This document shows positions 36,646 through 44,617 of a stretch of DNA of 64,000 nucleotides, piece by piece. The translations under genes and the position numbers were made by a program. Position 1 is the stretch's first letter. The number at the start of each line of letters is the position of its first letter. The notes below the pieces were generated by a model that ran no database searches, was not told where the DNA came from, and worked only from the letters and a program-made list of their open reading frames with translations. Source of the DNA: Microlunatus phosphovorus NM-1 (lineage in GTDB: Bacteria; Actinomycetota; Actinomycetes; Propionibacteriales; Propionibacteriaceae). The stretch is from positions 1,922,001 through 1,986,000 of the forward strand of contig NC_015635.1 in assembly GCF_000270245.1 (NCBI RefSeq), written 5' to 3'.

Positions 36646-37100
36646 GAGGAACGTTTGGCGCCGCGGGGCCACCGGTGATCGCGGCTCAGGCGGGTGGTGC
36701 GTACGTTCGGCGCCGCGGGGCCACAGACGCGCGCCGGCGTGCGTACGCGGGGTGCGTTTCGCGCCGCCGGGCCAAGGATGATCGCGGGCTAGGCGGAATG
36801 CCCGTACGTCTTGCGCCGCGGGGCCAACAACGACCGTAGGTCCCGCGGGTGGTGCGGACGTCTGGCGCCGTGGGGCCACAGGCGCGCGCCGGCGTGCGTA
36901 CCTGGGGTGCGTTTCGCGCCGCCGGGCCACAGGTGGTCGCGGGCTAGGCGGAATGCCCGTACGTCTTGTGCCGCGGGGCCAAGGACGACCGTAGGTCTCG
37001 CGGCTGGTGCGTACGTCTGGCGCCGCGGGGTCAACAACGACCGCAGGTCCTCTCGTCAGGCCGGTACGTCTGGCGCCGTCGGCCGCAAATAGCCGGAAGT
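36646..37100. repeat. 52-bp tandem repeat array, 9 copies (family A)
   Basis: The core (C/G)GTACGTCTGGCGCCGCGG followed by GGCCA recurs with its GCGCCG hexamer (GTGCCG once) at 36658, 36710, 36761, 36813, 36865, 36916, 36968, 37020 and 37073: spacings 52, 51, 52, 52, 51, 52, 52, 53. Sequence between cores falls into alternating types (for example GACGACCGTAGGTC and CACAGGCGCGCGCCGGCGTG). The array fills the 529-base gap after the methyltransferase; no gene is seen in it. Confidence 0.9.
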
Positions 37101-37116
37101 CCTTGCCAGAGACGAA

Positions 37117-37150
37117 GAGGGGATGTCCGGCAGGCACCGGACATCCCCTC
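37117..37150. terminator. perfect 14-bp hairpin downstream of the His-rich gene
   Basis: GAGGGGATGTCCGG and CCGGACATCCCCTC flank a six-base loop, 24 bases beyond the His-rich stop. No T-run follows. Confidence 0.75.
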
Positions 37151-37173
37151 GACCTCCTCGCGGTCGAGCCGGG

Positions 37174-37470
37174 TCAGTGCTCGTCGTAGTGGTCGTCGTG
37201 AGCCGCGTGCTTGTGTCCGTCGTGGAGATAGTCGACGTGGTCGCCGTGCTGGACGGCTTCGTGGCCGCAGTCGTCGCCGTGAGCGTGATCGGCGGGAGTG
37301 TGCTCGGCGACAGACTCGTGCTCGTCGTAGTGGTCACCGTGCAGGGCATGCCGGTGGGTGCCGTGGATGTAGTCGACATGGTCGTCGTGCTGCACTGCTT
37401 CGTGCCCGCAGTCCGTGCCGTGTTCGTGCTCGGCGGTGGTGTGCTCCGCGTGGACGTCGGTGCTGGTCAT
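37174..37470 (-). CDS. histidine-rich metal-binding protein with internal duplication
   Basis: A 98-residue protein, over a quarter histidine, with many Asp/Glu. It consists of two copies of a roughly 38-residue unit: each runs from an EHEHG/DHAHG start through DCGHEAVQHxDHVDY and HxxHxHAxHxDHYDEH. Each has one cysteine. There is no signal peptide or membrane segment, so it should be a cytosolic buffer or store for zinc or nickel. ATG overlaps the stop of the ArsR gene (ATGA), so expression probably follows that sensor. Function is inferred from composition and neighbour. Confidence 0.8.
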   Translation of the reverse strand: MTSTDVHAEHTTAEHEHGTDCGHEAVQHDDHVDYIHGTHRHALHGDHYDEHESVAEHTPADHAHGDDCGHEAVQHGDHVDYLHDGHKHAAHDDHYDEH

Positions 37471-37841
37471 GCTGTCTCCTTGTGTTCTGACTGTGCGGAA
37501 TGGGATGGGGTTTCGTCGGCGGACTCGGCCGCGACGGGCTCTCGGACGTGGATCAGCGCGTCGGCGATCACGTGCGCAACGTGATGGTCGACCAGGCGGT
37601 ACGTGACCTCCTTGCCGGCTCGGCTCGCCGTCACCAGACCGCCCTGGCGCAACGTCCGCAGGTGTTGCGACACGAGCGGCTGTGACATGCCGGTCGCTTC
37701 CACGAGAGCCCCGACGGTGCGCGGTTCCGCACCGATCAGTTGCAGCAGTCCCAGCCTCGACTCGTTGCCGAGGACTTTGAACAGCTGCGCGGCCTCGGCA
37801 AGCCCCGGTTCCGCGTCCATGGCCTCCATCTCAGCACACAT
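37467..37841 (-). CDS. ArsR/SmtB-family zinc-type metalloregulator
   Basis: A 124-residue winged-helix repressor: AAQLFKVLGNESRLGLLQLI, TVGALVEATGMSQPLVSQHL (recognition helix), LVTASRAGKEVTYRLVD. The C-terminal helix carries DHHVAHVIADALIHVRE, an exact D-x-H-x10-H-x2-E alpha5 site as in the zinc sensors SmtB and CzrA. ATG 37841 is the first of three close starts (also 37829, 37820). Metal binding would release DNA and induce the coupled His-rich gene. A palindrome at 37870-37886 is a candidate operator. Confidence 0.87.
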   Translation of the reverse strand: MCAEMEAMDAEPGLAEAAQLFKVLGNESRLGLLQLIGAEPRTVGALVEATGMSQPLVSQHLRTLRQGGLVTASRAGKEVTYRLVDHHVAHVIADALIHVREPVAAESADETPSHSAQSEHKETA

Positions 37842-37869
37842 ATAAACAGATTGCAATGTGACTATGTTG

Positions 37870-37886
37870 GTGAGAATGGTTCTCAC
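37870..37886. promoter_or_regulatory. palindromic operator candidate upstream of arsR-type gene
   Basis: GTGAGAA-TGG-TTCTCAC has perfect 7-base arms, about 30 bases upstream of the ArsR start. A second palindrome, GTGAGCGCTCAC, lies at 37991-38002. Confidence 0.55.
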
Positions 37887-38069
37887 TTCACCTGAGTTCC
37901 ACCATCGGCCCGGCTTTGGGTGATCAGCCGCATCGACAGGTGCCTTGTTGTTGCTTCGCGTGACTTGAAGCAACCACCGCGCACCAGCGAGTGAGCGCTC
38001 ACTTGGCGATGGTACGAAGGGAAGCGCGCCGCACACCGGCATGAACACCGGTGACGCGAGTACCGAAGG

Positions 38070-39335
38070 TCAGCTCTCGGCGCCGGGGTCGGCGCCGGCC
38101 GGCTCGGCCGGCAGCCGTCGGAAGCGCGGGTGCACGAGGACGAAGACGGCGACGATGCCCATGATCGCGGTGCCGGCGATGATCGGCAGTGGCGGCCAGA
38201 GTCCGTACAAGGCCGTCCCGGCAGTCGGGGCCACGACGAAGGTGAGTCCGGTGGTCGCGCCGATGAGCCCGGCGAGTCCGCCCTGCTCTTCGCGACTGAC
38301 CAGCAGAGTGGGGCCGGCGGTATAGCCGGGCATGGCGATGCCCAGACCCAGACCGATCAGCAGGATGGCCGCAAACAACGGCATCGGTCCGGCGTCGATG
38401 ATGAGCAGGGCGAAGCCGGCGAAAGCGATGATCCCTCCCACCCGCAGCAGGGTTGCCGGCGCCCAGCCGCTGCGGGGGACGATGACGGCCTGGGCGAGGA
38501 TCATGCCCAGTCCTGCGGCCAGTAGGGCAGCGCCGGTGAGAAGACCGGTGGTCTCGGCGTCGAGTCCGAGGCGGTCCTGGACGATGAAGCCGGTGATGAC
38601 CTGGATGAACCCGAGCGCGGTAAACATCCCGAAGCCGGCCAGCAGGAAGGGCCACACACGGCGGTCGCGGGGGCTGATTCTGGCGGGGGTCTGGACGAGC
38701 TCGTGGCGGGGTTCGCGGCGGAGCCGGAAGACGATCAGAGCGAGCCCTGCGCTGAGGAGGACCGGTACGGCCACCAGCGGGGTGATGAGGCCGAAGACCG
38801 AGAGCAGTCCGCCGACGACGGAGCCGACCACCATGGCGATCCCCTGCACCGCACCGATGCCGGCCATGCCCCTGACTCGAGCGGCCTGATCTGGGGTGAC
38901 ATCGGCGATGTAGGCCTGCGCAGTGGGCGGCACCGCAGCGATTGCCGTACCGAAGCCGACCCCGCGGAGCAGTACGAAGAGCACGAACAGCAGCGTTCCG
39001 TTGACCAGCCCTGCCATGCCCAGCGAAGCCAGCAGAGCGAACAGCGCCATCGCGACGACCGCGAGGCCGAAGGCCGCGACGAGCACCGGCTTGCGCCCCC
39101 AGGACTGGGACGTGCGACCCCAGACCTGACTGGTGAGCACGACCATGACGGCGGCGGTGCTGATCGTCACGCCGATCTGCCACTCGGCCAGTCCCACCTC
39201 GCGGGACAGCGGGGCGATGATCGGATTGAGCGTCATCTGACCGAGGTAGATGAGGAACACCGCGGCGAGCAGCAGTGGGACCTGCGGACGCGGTGCCGTC
39301 GTCTCCGGGGCCGGCTCGCGGGTGGGCGTGGTCAT
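38070..39335 (-). CDS. MFS transporter, likely exporter
   Basis: A 421-residue major-facilitator protein with 12 hydrophobic segments. The motif A-like loop is VWGRTSQSWGRKPVL between helices 2 and 3, and antiporter-like RGVGFGTAIAAVPPTAQAYIAD lies in helices 4-5. It is the last gene of the ECF/ABC operon (start ATGA-overlaps the ECF ATPase stop). The position next to IrtAB-like half-transporters suggests export of a siderophore or related metallophore; the sequence itself would also fit a drug exporter. Confidence 0.78.
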   Translation of the reverse strand: MTTPTREPAPETTAPRPQVPLLLAAVFLIYLGQMTLNPIIAPLSREVGLAEWQIGVTISTAAVMVVLTSQVWGRTSQSWGRKPVLVAAFGLAVVAMALFALLASLGMAGLVNGTLLFVLFVLLRGVGFGTAIAAVPPTAQAYIADVTPDQAARVRGMAGIGAVQGIAMVVGSVVGGLLSVFGLITPLVAVPVLLSAGLALIVFRLRREPRHELVQTPARISPRDRRVWPFLLAGFGMFTALGFIQVITGFIVQDRLGLDAETTGLLTGAALLAAGLGMILAQAVIVPRSGWAPATLLRVGGIIAFAGFALLIIDAGPMPLFAAILLIGLGLGIAMPGYTAGPTLLVSREEQGGLAGLIGATTGLTFVVAPTAGTALYGLWPPLPIIAGTAIMGIVAVFVLVHPRFRRLPAEPAGADPGAES

Positions 39336-40822
39336 CGGATCTCCTTCGACGATCGGTGCTGCCTGAGCGCAGGATCAGCAGGGGTCAGGACAAGCTGTCG
39401 GTCGGCGGCGCGGGCGAGCAGGTCATCGTCGTGGCTGATGAGCAGCACGATGGCACCATCGGCAGCGACGTGGCGGATCTGGTCGGAGATGGACCGCAGA
39501 TGGCGGCGGTCGACGCCGGAGCTGGGCTCGTCGAAGATGACGATGCGCCGCCCCTGGACCCGGACAGCCGCCACCACGAGTCGCTGCTGCTGGCCACCGG
39601 AGAGCGACAGCGGATGCCGTTCGGCGAGGGCGCCGAGATCCAGGGCGTCAAGAATCCCGGTCGGGTCGGGAGGCGCGTCGGGAGCCGTGCGGGGAGTACG
39701 TGGGGCATCAGTACTCGCGAGGTCGATCTCGGCCGCGACGCTGTCGGTGAACAGCTGTCGCTGGACGTCTTGCATGACGATGGCGCTCGCCCGTTGGCGA
39801 GCCCTGCGGCCCAGGGCCTTTCCATCGAGACGCACCGTGCCGGCACTGCGCTGCAGGCCGGTCACGATCCGGGCCAGGGTGGACTTCCCGGCCCCGTTGA
39901 CGCCGCGGATCGCGGTGACCGATCCAGCGGCAAAGCTGACCCGATCGAGGTCGAGCACGATGCGGCCACCGAGACGACAGCGGATCGCCTCCAGCTCGAG
40001 CTCGCCGTCGGGTACGTCCGAGGCGGGGGTCCCGCCAAGCACGCTGGCGCCCGAGGCCGAGGCAACCGGCAGTTGGACGGTGCTCAGCATCCCGCGGAGC
40101 CCTTCGCGGGCGAGCTCGGAATCCGGTACGGCGCGAAAGTCGGCGGCTGTCCAGGCGGCGTCGATCGCACCATCCCGCATCACGACGACCCGATCGACGA
40201 GGTCCTCCAGATAGCGCAGCCGGTGTTCGGCCACCACGATCGTCACGCCACGAGCCTTGAGTCCGGCAAGGATGGTGATCAGCCGGCGTACGGCGTCGGC
40301 CGAGAGATTGGAGCTGGGTTCGTCCAACAGTAGGATGCGGGGGCGGTGCGCGGTCGCCGCCGCGATCGCGACCTGTTGCTGCTGGCCGCCAGAGAGATCC
40401 CGGAGCCGCTGTCCGACCGGCACGCTGGCGGACAGCTCATCGACCGTCTCGGCGACGCGAGCGCGGATCTCGTCCGGCGGGAAGCCGAAGTTCTCCATCG
40501 CAAAGGCGACTTCCTCCGGGGCGGTGTCGGCGAAGAACTGACGCCTCGGGTGCTGCAGCACTGTGCCGGTGACCAGGCCGAGCGCATCCAGCTCGGCGTC
40601 GGCGGTGATCAGGCCGTCGACCGTGACTGCGCCGGTGAGAACGCCGTCCTCGTGGAAGTGCGGGATGAGTCCGTTCATGAGCCGGAGAGCGGTGGACTTG
40701 CCGGACCCGCTCGCACCACACAAGATCACGAACTCGCCTGGTTCGAGGTGCAGTTCGAGATCGCGCAGGCTTGGCTGCTCGGCGTGTGGATAGGTCCAGG
40801 TGACGTGGTCGATGCGGATCAT
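39332..40822 (-). CDS. ECF transporter double ATPase (EcfA1A2 fusion)
   Basis: A 496-residue protein with two ABC domains. The first has Walker A GASGSGKST, Q-loop VLQHPRRQF, LSGGQQQQVAIAAA and LLLDEPSSNL. The second has GVNGAGKST, VMQDVQRQLF, LSGGQQQRLVVAAV and VIFDEPSSGVD. Fused ATPases that couple to an EcfT protein are typical of energy-coupling-factor vitamin/metal importers. ATG 40822 overlaps the EcfT stop (ATGA). The longer frame to 41338 runs through EcfT and is not coding. Confidence 0.88.
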   Translation of the reverse strand: MIRIDHVTWTYPHAEQPSLRDLELHLEPGEFVILCGASGSGKSTALRLMNGLIPHFHEDGVLTGAVTVDGLITADAELDALGLVTGTVLQHPRRQFFADTAPEEVAFAMENFGFPPDEIRARVAETVDELSASVPVGQRLRDLSGGQQQQVAIAAATAHRPRILLLDEPSSNLSADAVRRLITILAGLKARGVTIVVAEHRLRYLEDLVDRVVVMRDGAIDAAWTAADFRAVPDSELAREGLRGMLSTVQLPVASASGASVLGGTPASDVPDGELELEAIRCRLGGRIVLDLDRVSFAAGSVTAIRGVNGAGKSTLARIVTGLQRSAGTVRLDGKALGRRARQRASAIVMQDVQRQLFTDSVAAEIDLASTDAPRTPRTAPDAPPDPTGILDALDLGALAERHPLSLSGGQQQRLVVAAVRVQGRRIVIFDEPSSGVDRRHLRSISDQIRHVAADGAIVLLISHDDDLLARAADRQLVLTPADPALRQHRSSKEIR

Positions 40823-41568
40823 GTCAGCGGCGCCGGAAGGACCAGGGACGCGACGGCGAGCGCGGCGCAGGCGAGCATGAGGAGGAGATCGCCGCTGCTG
40901 AAGCGTGGCGGGTGCATCGCGGTCGGTGTGTGCTGGGATCCGAGTCCGCGGAGGATGGCTGAGGCGGAGAGGTCCTCGCTGGCGCGCAGGCTCGCGGCGA
41001 TCATCGGGACGGTGAACCGTTCGAGTGTGAGTACGGGGTGGCGCACCAGTCCGGTTGTCCCGGCGAGCCCACGCAGCCGCATGGCGTCCAAGACCGCCGC
41101 AGCCTCGGCCCCGACAACGGGGAAGAAGCGGAGCATGACGGCGAGCGTCACCGAGATCGGGCGTGGAATCCGCCAGGCGCGGAACGCGGCGGCGAGTTGC
41201 GTCGGCGAGGTCGTCGCGATCAGATGCATCCCGACCCCGACTGTGGCGACGAAACGAATCAGATAGCTGCAGGTGAGCGCCACGATCGCGACGAGTGCGT
41301 TCGGCCACCACAGTGGAAGCAGCCAGCCCAGCACCCACATCGTGGTCGCGGTCGCCGCCAGCCCGAGCGCGCGTCGCCAGGCCCGCGCCGACAGGGCGAG
41401 ACCGCCGGCAAGGATCAGCACGGCAGGGACGAACCGCAGTCCGCCGGGACTCATCACGACGATGCTGCAGATCAGCAGCACGAGGATCTTGGACCGTGGA
41501 TCCAGTCCCGGCTGCCGCGGGGTGGCGGCAGCCAGGGACCGGAGGTCAGGCAAGACCGGCGCGGACAA
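40819..41568 (-). CDS. ECF transporter transmembrane (T) component
   Basis: A 249-residue membrane protein. LDPRSKILVLLICSIVV begins the first helix pair, and two Ala-Arg-Gly-like coupling motifs, DAMRLRGLAG and AILRGLGS, mark the long cytosolic helices that contact the ATPases. The TTG at 41568 has GGAAG just upstream and overlaps the end of the S-component gene by 23 bases; a TTG at 41550 is an alternative. It couples ATP hydrolysis to the adjacent S components. Confidence 0.83.
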   Translation of the reverse strand: MSAPVLPDLRSLAAATPRQPGLDPRSKILVLLICSIVVMSPGGLRFVPAVLILAGGLALSARAWRRALGLAATATTMWVLGWLLPLWWPNALVAIVALTCSYLIRFVATVGVGMHLIATTSPTQLAAAFRAWRIPRPISVTLAVMLRFFPVVGAEAAAVLDAMRLRGLAGTTGLVRHPVLTLERFTVPMIAASLRASEDLSASAILRGLGSQHTPTAMHPPRFSSGDLLLMLACAALAVASLVLPAPLT

Positions 41569-42175
41569 AGTGCTTCCGGAGGAGCGCGGAGCCGAGCAGC
41601 CCGCCCAGGAGCCCCGTGATCACGATGACGAGTGCCACGATGCCGAGCACCGGCAAGGTGAGCAGTGCATCGGCGGCGTTCACGTAGTCCGACCCCATCT
41701 GTGTCCAGGTCGAGTCTGCGAGGTAGCTGTCGCGGTCGACGAGCAGCGGCAGGAAGGGGGTGAAGAAGCTCAGCGCGAAGACCGTGTATGCCCAGATCGC
41801 CGCCCACCTCGACCGATAGCGTCCGGACCAGAGGATCACCTCGGCGACAAGTCCGAGCACGATGATCCAGGCGGTGCCGAGCAACGTGTTGCCGCCCAGC
41901 AGATAGAAGAGTGCGACGACGCCTGCGAACAGGGTGAGCATGCCGGCATGCCGCACCCGAGTGAGAAACAACATGACGGGTATCCCGCTGGCCACGACCT
42001 GCAGTGGCACGACGAGCAGCCAGACCACCGGGGAGACGATGCCGAGCAGCCCGGTGGCATAGGTGACCACGATGAAGATGACGGCGAAGATCGCGGTGTC
42101 GAGCAGGTCCCGCGCGCTGAAACGAGTGGAGGGCTTCGGCCGCGGCGGCGTACCGGTCGTCGGGTCGACACTCAC
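41546..42175 (-). CDS. ECF S component, MptD/Trep_Strep-like, copy 2
   Basis: A 209-residue protein with five or six membrane helices. It opens FSARDLLDTAIFAVIFIVV and ends LLGGLLGSALLRKHFVRAGLA. The central FLTRVRHAGMLTLFAG and RYRSRWAAIWAYTVF are nearly the same as in the upstream gene, showing tandem duplication. The family resembles MptD/Trep_Strep S components found beside IrtAB-like transporters. GTG 42175 overlaps the stop of copy 1 (GTGA). The substrate is unknown; iron-chelate, heme or cobalamin-like molecules would fit the setting. Confidence 0.78.
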   Translation of the reverse strand: MSVDPTTGTPPRPKPSTRFSARDLLDTAIFAVIFIVVTYATGLLGIVSPVVWLLVVPLQVVASGIPVMLFLTRVRHAGMLTLFAGVVALFYLLGGNTLLGTAWIIVLGLVAEVILWSGRYRSRWAAIWAYTVFALSFFTPFLPLLVDRDSYLADSTWTQMGSDYVNAADALLTLPVLGIVALVIVITGLLGGLLGSALLRKHFVRAGLA

Positions 42176-42822
42176 GCGAGGCCGGCCCTCTGGAAGTGCT
42201 TCCGCAGCAGCGCGGTGCCCAACAGAGCACCGAGGAAGCCACAGACCAGGGTGCCGGCGACCATGATGAGCACGGCGGGCACCGTGACCACCTGCGCGAA
42301 GCTCTGCATGTAGGCCTCGCCCATCGCCTCGACTCCACGGCCACGCAGGTACTCCTCCTGGTCGAGGAAGAACGGGATCCACGGGCCGACGAACCACGCC
42401 GAGAACACGACATAGGTCCAGATCGCCGCCCACTTCGACCGGTATCCGCCGGCTCGAAGGACCACTTCGGCGACCAGCGAGAGACCGATCGTGACCAGGG
42501 TGCTCTGCCAGGGCTGGCCCGTCATGAGGAACAGCAACGCGAGCACGGTGCCGAACAGCGCGACCATGCCCGGATGTCGGACCCGAGTGAGGAAGAGCAG
42601 GTACGGGATGCCGGCGGCGATGGCCGCCAGCGGCAGAGTCACCAGCATCACCAGGGGACTGACGATGCCGAGCATGGCGATCGCGTACACGATCACGAAG
42701 TAGATGACGGCGAAGATCGCGACGTTCAGCAGGTCGCGGGCGGAGAAACGTACGGACGGCCGTGGTCGCTCGTCGCGGGCGTCGGGCTGGGTGCGGTTGG
42801 TGCCGGCAGTGGTCTCGTTCAC
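42172..42822 (-). CDS. ECF S component, MptD/Trep_Strep-like, copy 1
   Basis: A 216-residue membrane protein paralogous to the next gene: FSARDLLNVAIFAVIYFVIV, FLTRVRHPGMVALFG, GYRSKWAAIWTYVVF and GTALLRKHFQRAGLA are shared. It starts with GTG after AAAGGA, 64 bases from the half-transporter gene upstream. Two S components with a single T component suggest two related substrates or alternative affinities. Confidence 0.78.
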   Translation of the reverse strand: MNETTAGTNRTQPDARDERPRPSVRFSARDLLNVAIFAVIYFVIVYAIAMLGIVSPLVMLVTLPLAAIAAGIPYLLFLTRVRHPGMVALFGTVLALLFLMTGQPWQSTLVTIGLSLVAEVVLRAGGYRSKWAAIWTYVVFSAWFVGPWIPFFLDQEEYLRGRGVEAMGEAYMQSFAQVVTVPAVLIMVAGTLVCGFLGALLGTALLRKHFQRAGLA

Positions 42823-42886
42823 GTCGGGTCCTTTCGAGGTCAGCGGTGGGTTCAGGTGCAGGCGACGTACGCGGGTCCGAGCAGAG

Positions 42887-44617
42887 TCAGTCGTGGGCGA
42901 GTTGCCAGCCGGCGGCGTCGACCCGCTCGGTCCAGTAGTGGGCGTAGGCGCCGCCGGCGGCCAGGAGCTCGAGGTGGGTGCCGGTCTCGCGGATGCCGCC
43001 CTCGCCGTCCAGCATGATGATCTGGTCGGCGGTCATGATCGTCTGCAGCCGGTGGGCGACGACGATCAGCGTCCGGTCGGAGCGGATGGCATCGACGGCT
43101 TGACCGATCGCGATCTCGTTGCCGATGTCGAGAGCGGCGGTGGCCTCGTCGAGCAGCACGATCGGAGCATCCTTCAGCAGCGCCCGGGCGATGGACACCC
43201 GCTGGCGCTCGCCGCCGGAGAGATTGGACCCGCCCTCGCCGACCCGCGCATCCCAGCCGCCCGGTAGCCGGTCGGCGAGCTCGTCGACCCGGGCGCGCGT
43301 GGCGGCTGCGATGACCTCCTCGCGCGACAGTTCGGGATTGCCGAGCCAGACGTTGTTCAGGATCGTGTCGTCGAAGAGATAGACGTCTTGGAACACCGGT
43401 GCGACCGCGGCCTCGACCACGGCGGTGCCGAGCTCGGGAAGCGGTACGCCGCCGATCGACACGGTGCCGGCCTCGGGGTCGTAGAACCGGGCGATGAGTT
43501 TCGTGATCGTGGTCTTGCCGGAGCCGGACGGTCCGACGATCGCCGTCATGCCTCCGGTGGCTGCGGTGAAGGACAGGTTCCGCAGCACGGGAGTGTCGCC
43601 GTAGCCGAACGTGACGTCGTCGAACTCGATGTTCCAGGCCGCGGGGGCCTGAGGATCGACCGGTTCGGGCAGCGCCTCGACCGCGGCGAGCCGGTCGAGC
43701 TGGTCGAGGGTGGTGCGAGCGACGGCGACCCCGCCACCGAGATCACCCGCCGCGACGATGGGTTCGTTGAAGCGCGCACCGAGCACCAGCAGTGCGATCA
43801 GGGTCGCGATGTCCACGGTGCCGCCGATGGCGAGATAGGCCCCGACGACGAGCAACAGGGTCAAGGAGAGCTGGACGAGGCCGGCGAAGGTCGCGATGCC
43901 GGCGCCACCGGTGACGAGCATGCCGCGGTAGGCCCGGTGCTGGTTCTGCAGCGCATCCTCGACCAGTCGGTCGGCGATCGATCCGTCGCCGGCGGTACGT
44001 AGAGCGGGCTGGACCCGGGCGAACTCGATGACGCGATTGGAGGCATCCGCCACGGCTTCCGCGTGGACGGCGTCGCCGCGGCCGATCGTGTTCCGCAGCC
44101 ACCGATAGCCGATCATCAACACCGGGACCATCACGGTCATCGCCACGGCGAGGCGCCAGTCGAAGACATACATCCCGATCAGCACCGTGCCCGGGGTGAT
44201 GAATCCGATCAGGATCTGCCGCAGGATCGCGTACGGCATGTTGGAGACGAACATCGCCCCTTGGGTCGCGACGCCGGCGATGAGCCCGGACCGGTCGGCG
44301 CCGAACCAGGCCACGGGCAGCTCGACCAGCCGGTCACCGAGCCGGCTGAGCAGCGAGTCGAGCATCGCACCGCTCGCCTTCATGCCGATCTGACTGGCGA
44401 ACCAGGTCGTCAGCACATACCCGGCCCCGACCGCGGCGACCGCGGTCAGCCAGGAGCGTGCCGCGTCGATGTCGCCGAGGAACAGCGCCCGCAGCAGCGG
44501 GACGAGCAGCAGGAAGGCGATGCCCTGCAGCACCGCCGTGCCGACGATGAACACCAGCTCGGTGACGAGCAGCCGGCGTGCATCCGCGGATGAGTAGTGC
44601 AGCAGCCGGCGGATCAT
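42887..44617 (-). CDS. ABC half-transporter (membrane-ATPase fusion), IrtB-like
   Basis: A 576-residue protein: an exporter-fold membrane domain (about 1-310) and an ATPase with Walker A GPSGSGKTT, Q-loop VFQDVYLFDDTILNNVWLG, signature LSGGERQRVSIARALL, Walker B IVLLDEAT and H-loop VVAHRL. The pairing with the upstream gene, the neighbouring ECF genes and the iron-box-like site suggest siderophore or ferric-chelate uptake like IrtAB/YbtPQ, although the exporter fold alone does not give direction. ATG 44617 overlaps the upstream stop. A 1110-codon frame extending to 46219 is the out-of-frame shadow of the partner gene. Confidence 0.83.
   Translation of the reverse strand: MIRRLLHYSSADARRLLVTELVFIVGTAVLQGIAFLLLVPLLRALFLGDIDAARSWLTAVAAVGAGYVLTTWFASQIGMKASGAMLDSLLSRLGDRLVELPVAWFGADRSGLIAGVATQGAMFVSNMPYAILRQILIGFITPGTVLIGMYVFDWRLAVAMTVMVPVLMIGYRWLRNTIGRGDAVHAEAVADASNRVIEFARVQPALRTAGDGSIADRLVEDALQNQHRAYRGMLVTGGAGIATFAGLVQLSLTLLLVVGAYLAIGGTVDIATLIALLVLGARFNEPIVAAGDLGGGVAVARTTLDQLDRLAAVEALPEPVDPQAPAAWNIEFDDVTFGYGDTPVLRNLSFTAATGGMTAIVGPSGSGKTTITKLIARFYDPEAGTVSIGGVPLPELGTAVVEAAVAPVFQDVYLFDDTILNNVWLGNPELSREEVIAAATRARVDELADRLPGGWDARVGEGGSNLSGGERQRVSIARALLKDAPIVLLDEATAALDIGNEIAIGQAVDAIRSDRTLIVVAHRLQTIMTADQIIMLDGEGGIRETGTHLELLAAGGAYAHYWTERVDAAGWQLAHD

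Noticed and set aside
36646-37100. CRISPR-like array
   Set aside because: Regular period, but repeats are too diverged, spacers are shared in types, and no cas gene is near.
39332-41338. ECF ATPase extended to 668 residues
   Set aside because: The extension overlaps the EcfT gene in another frame and lacks family similarity.
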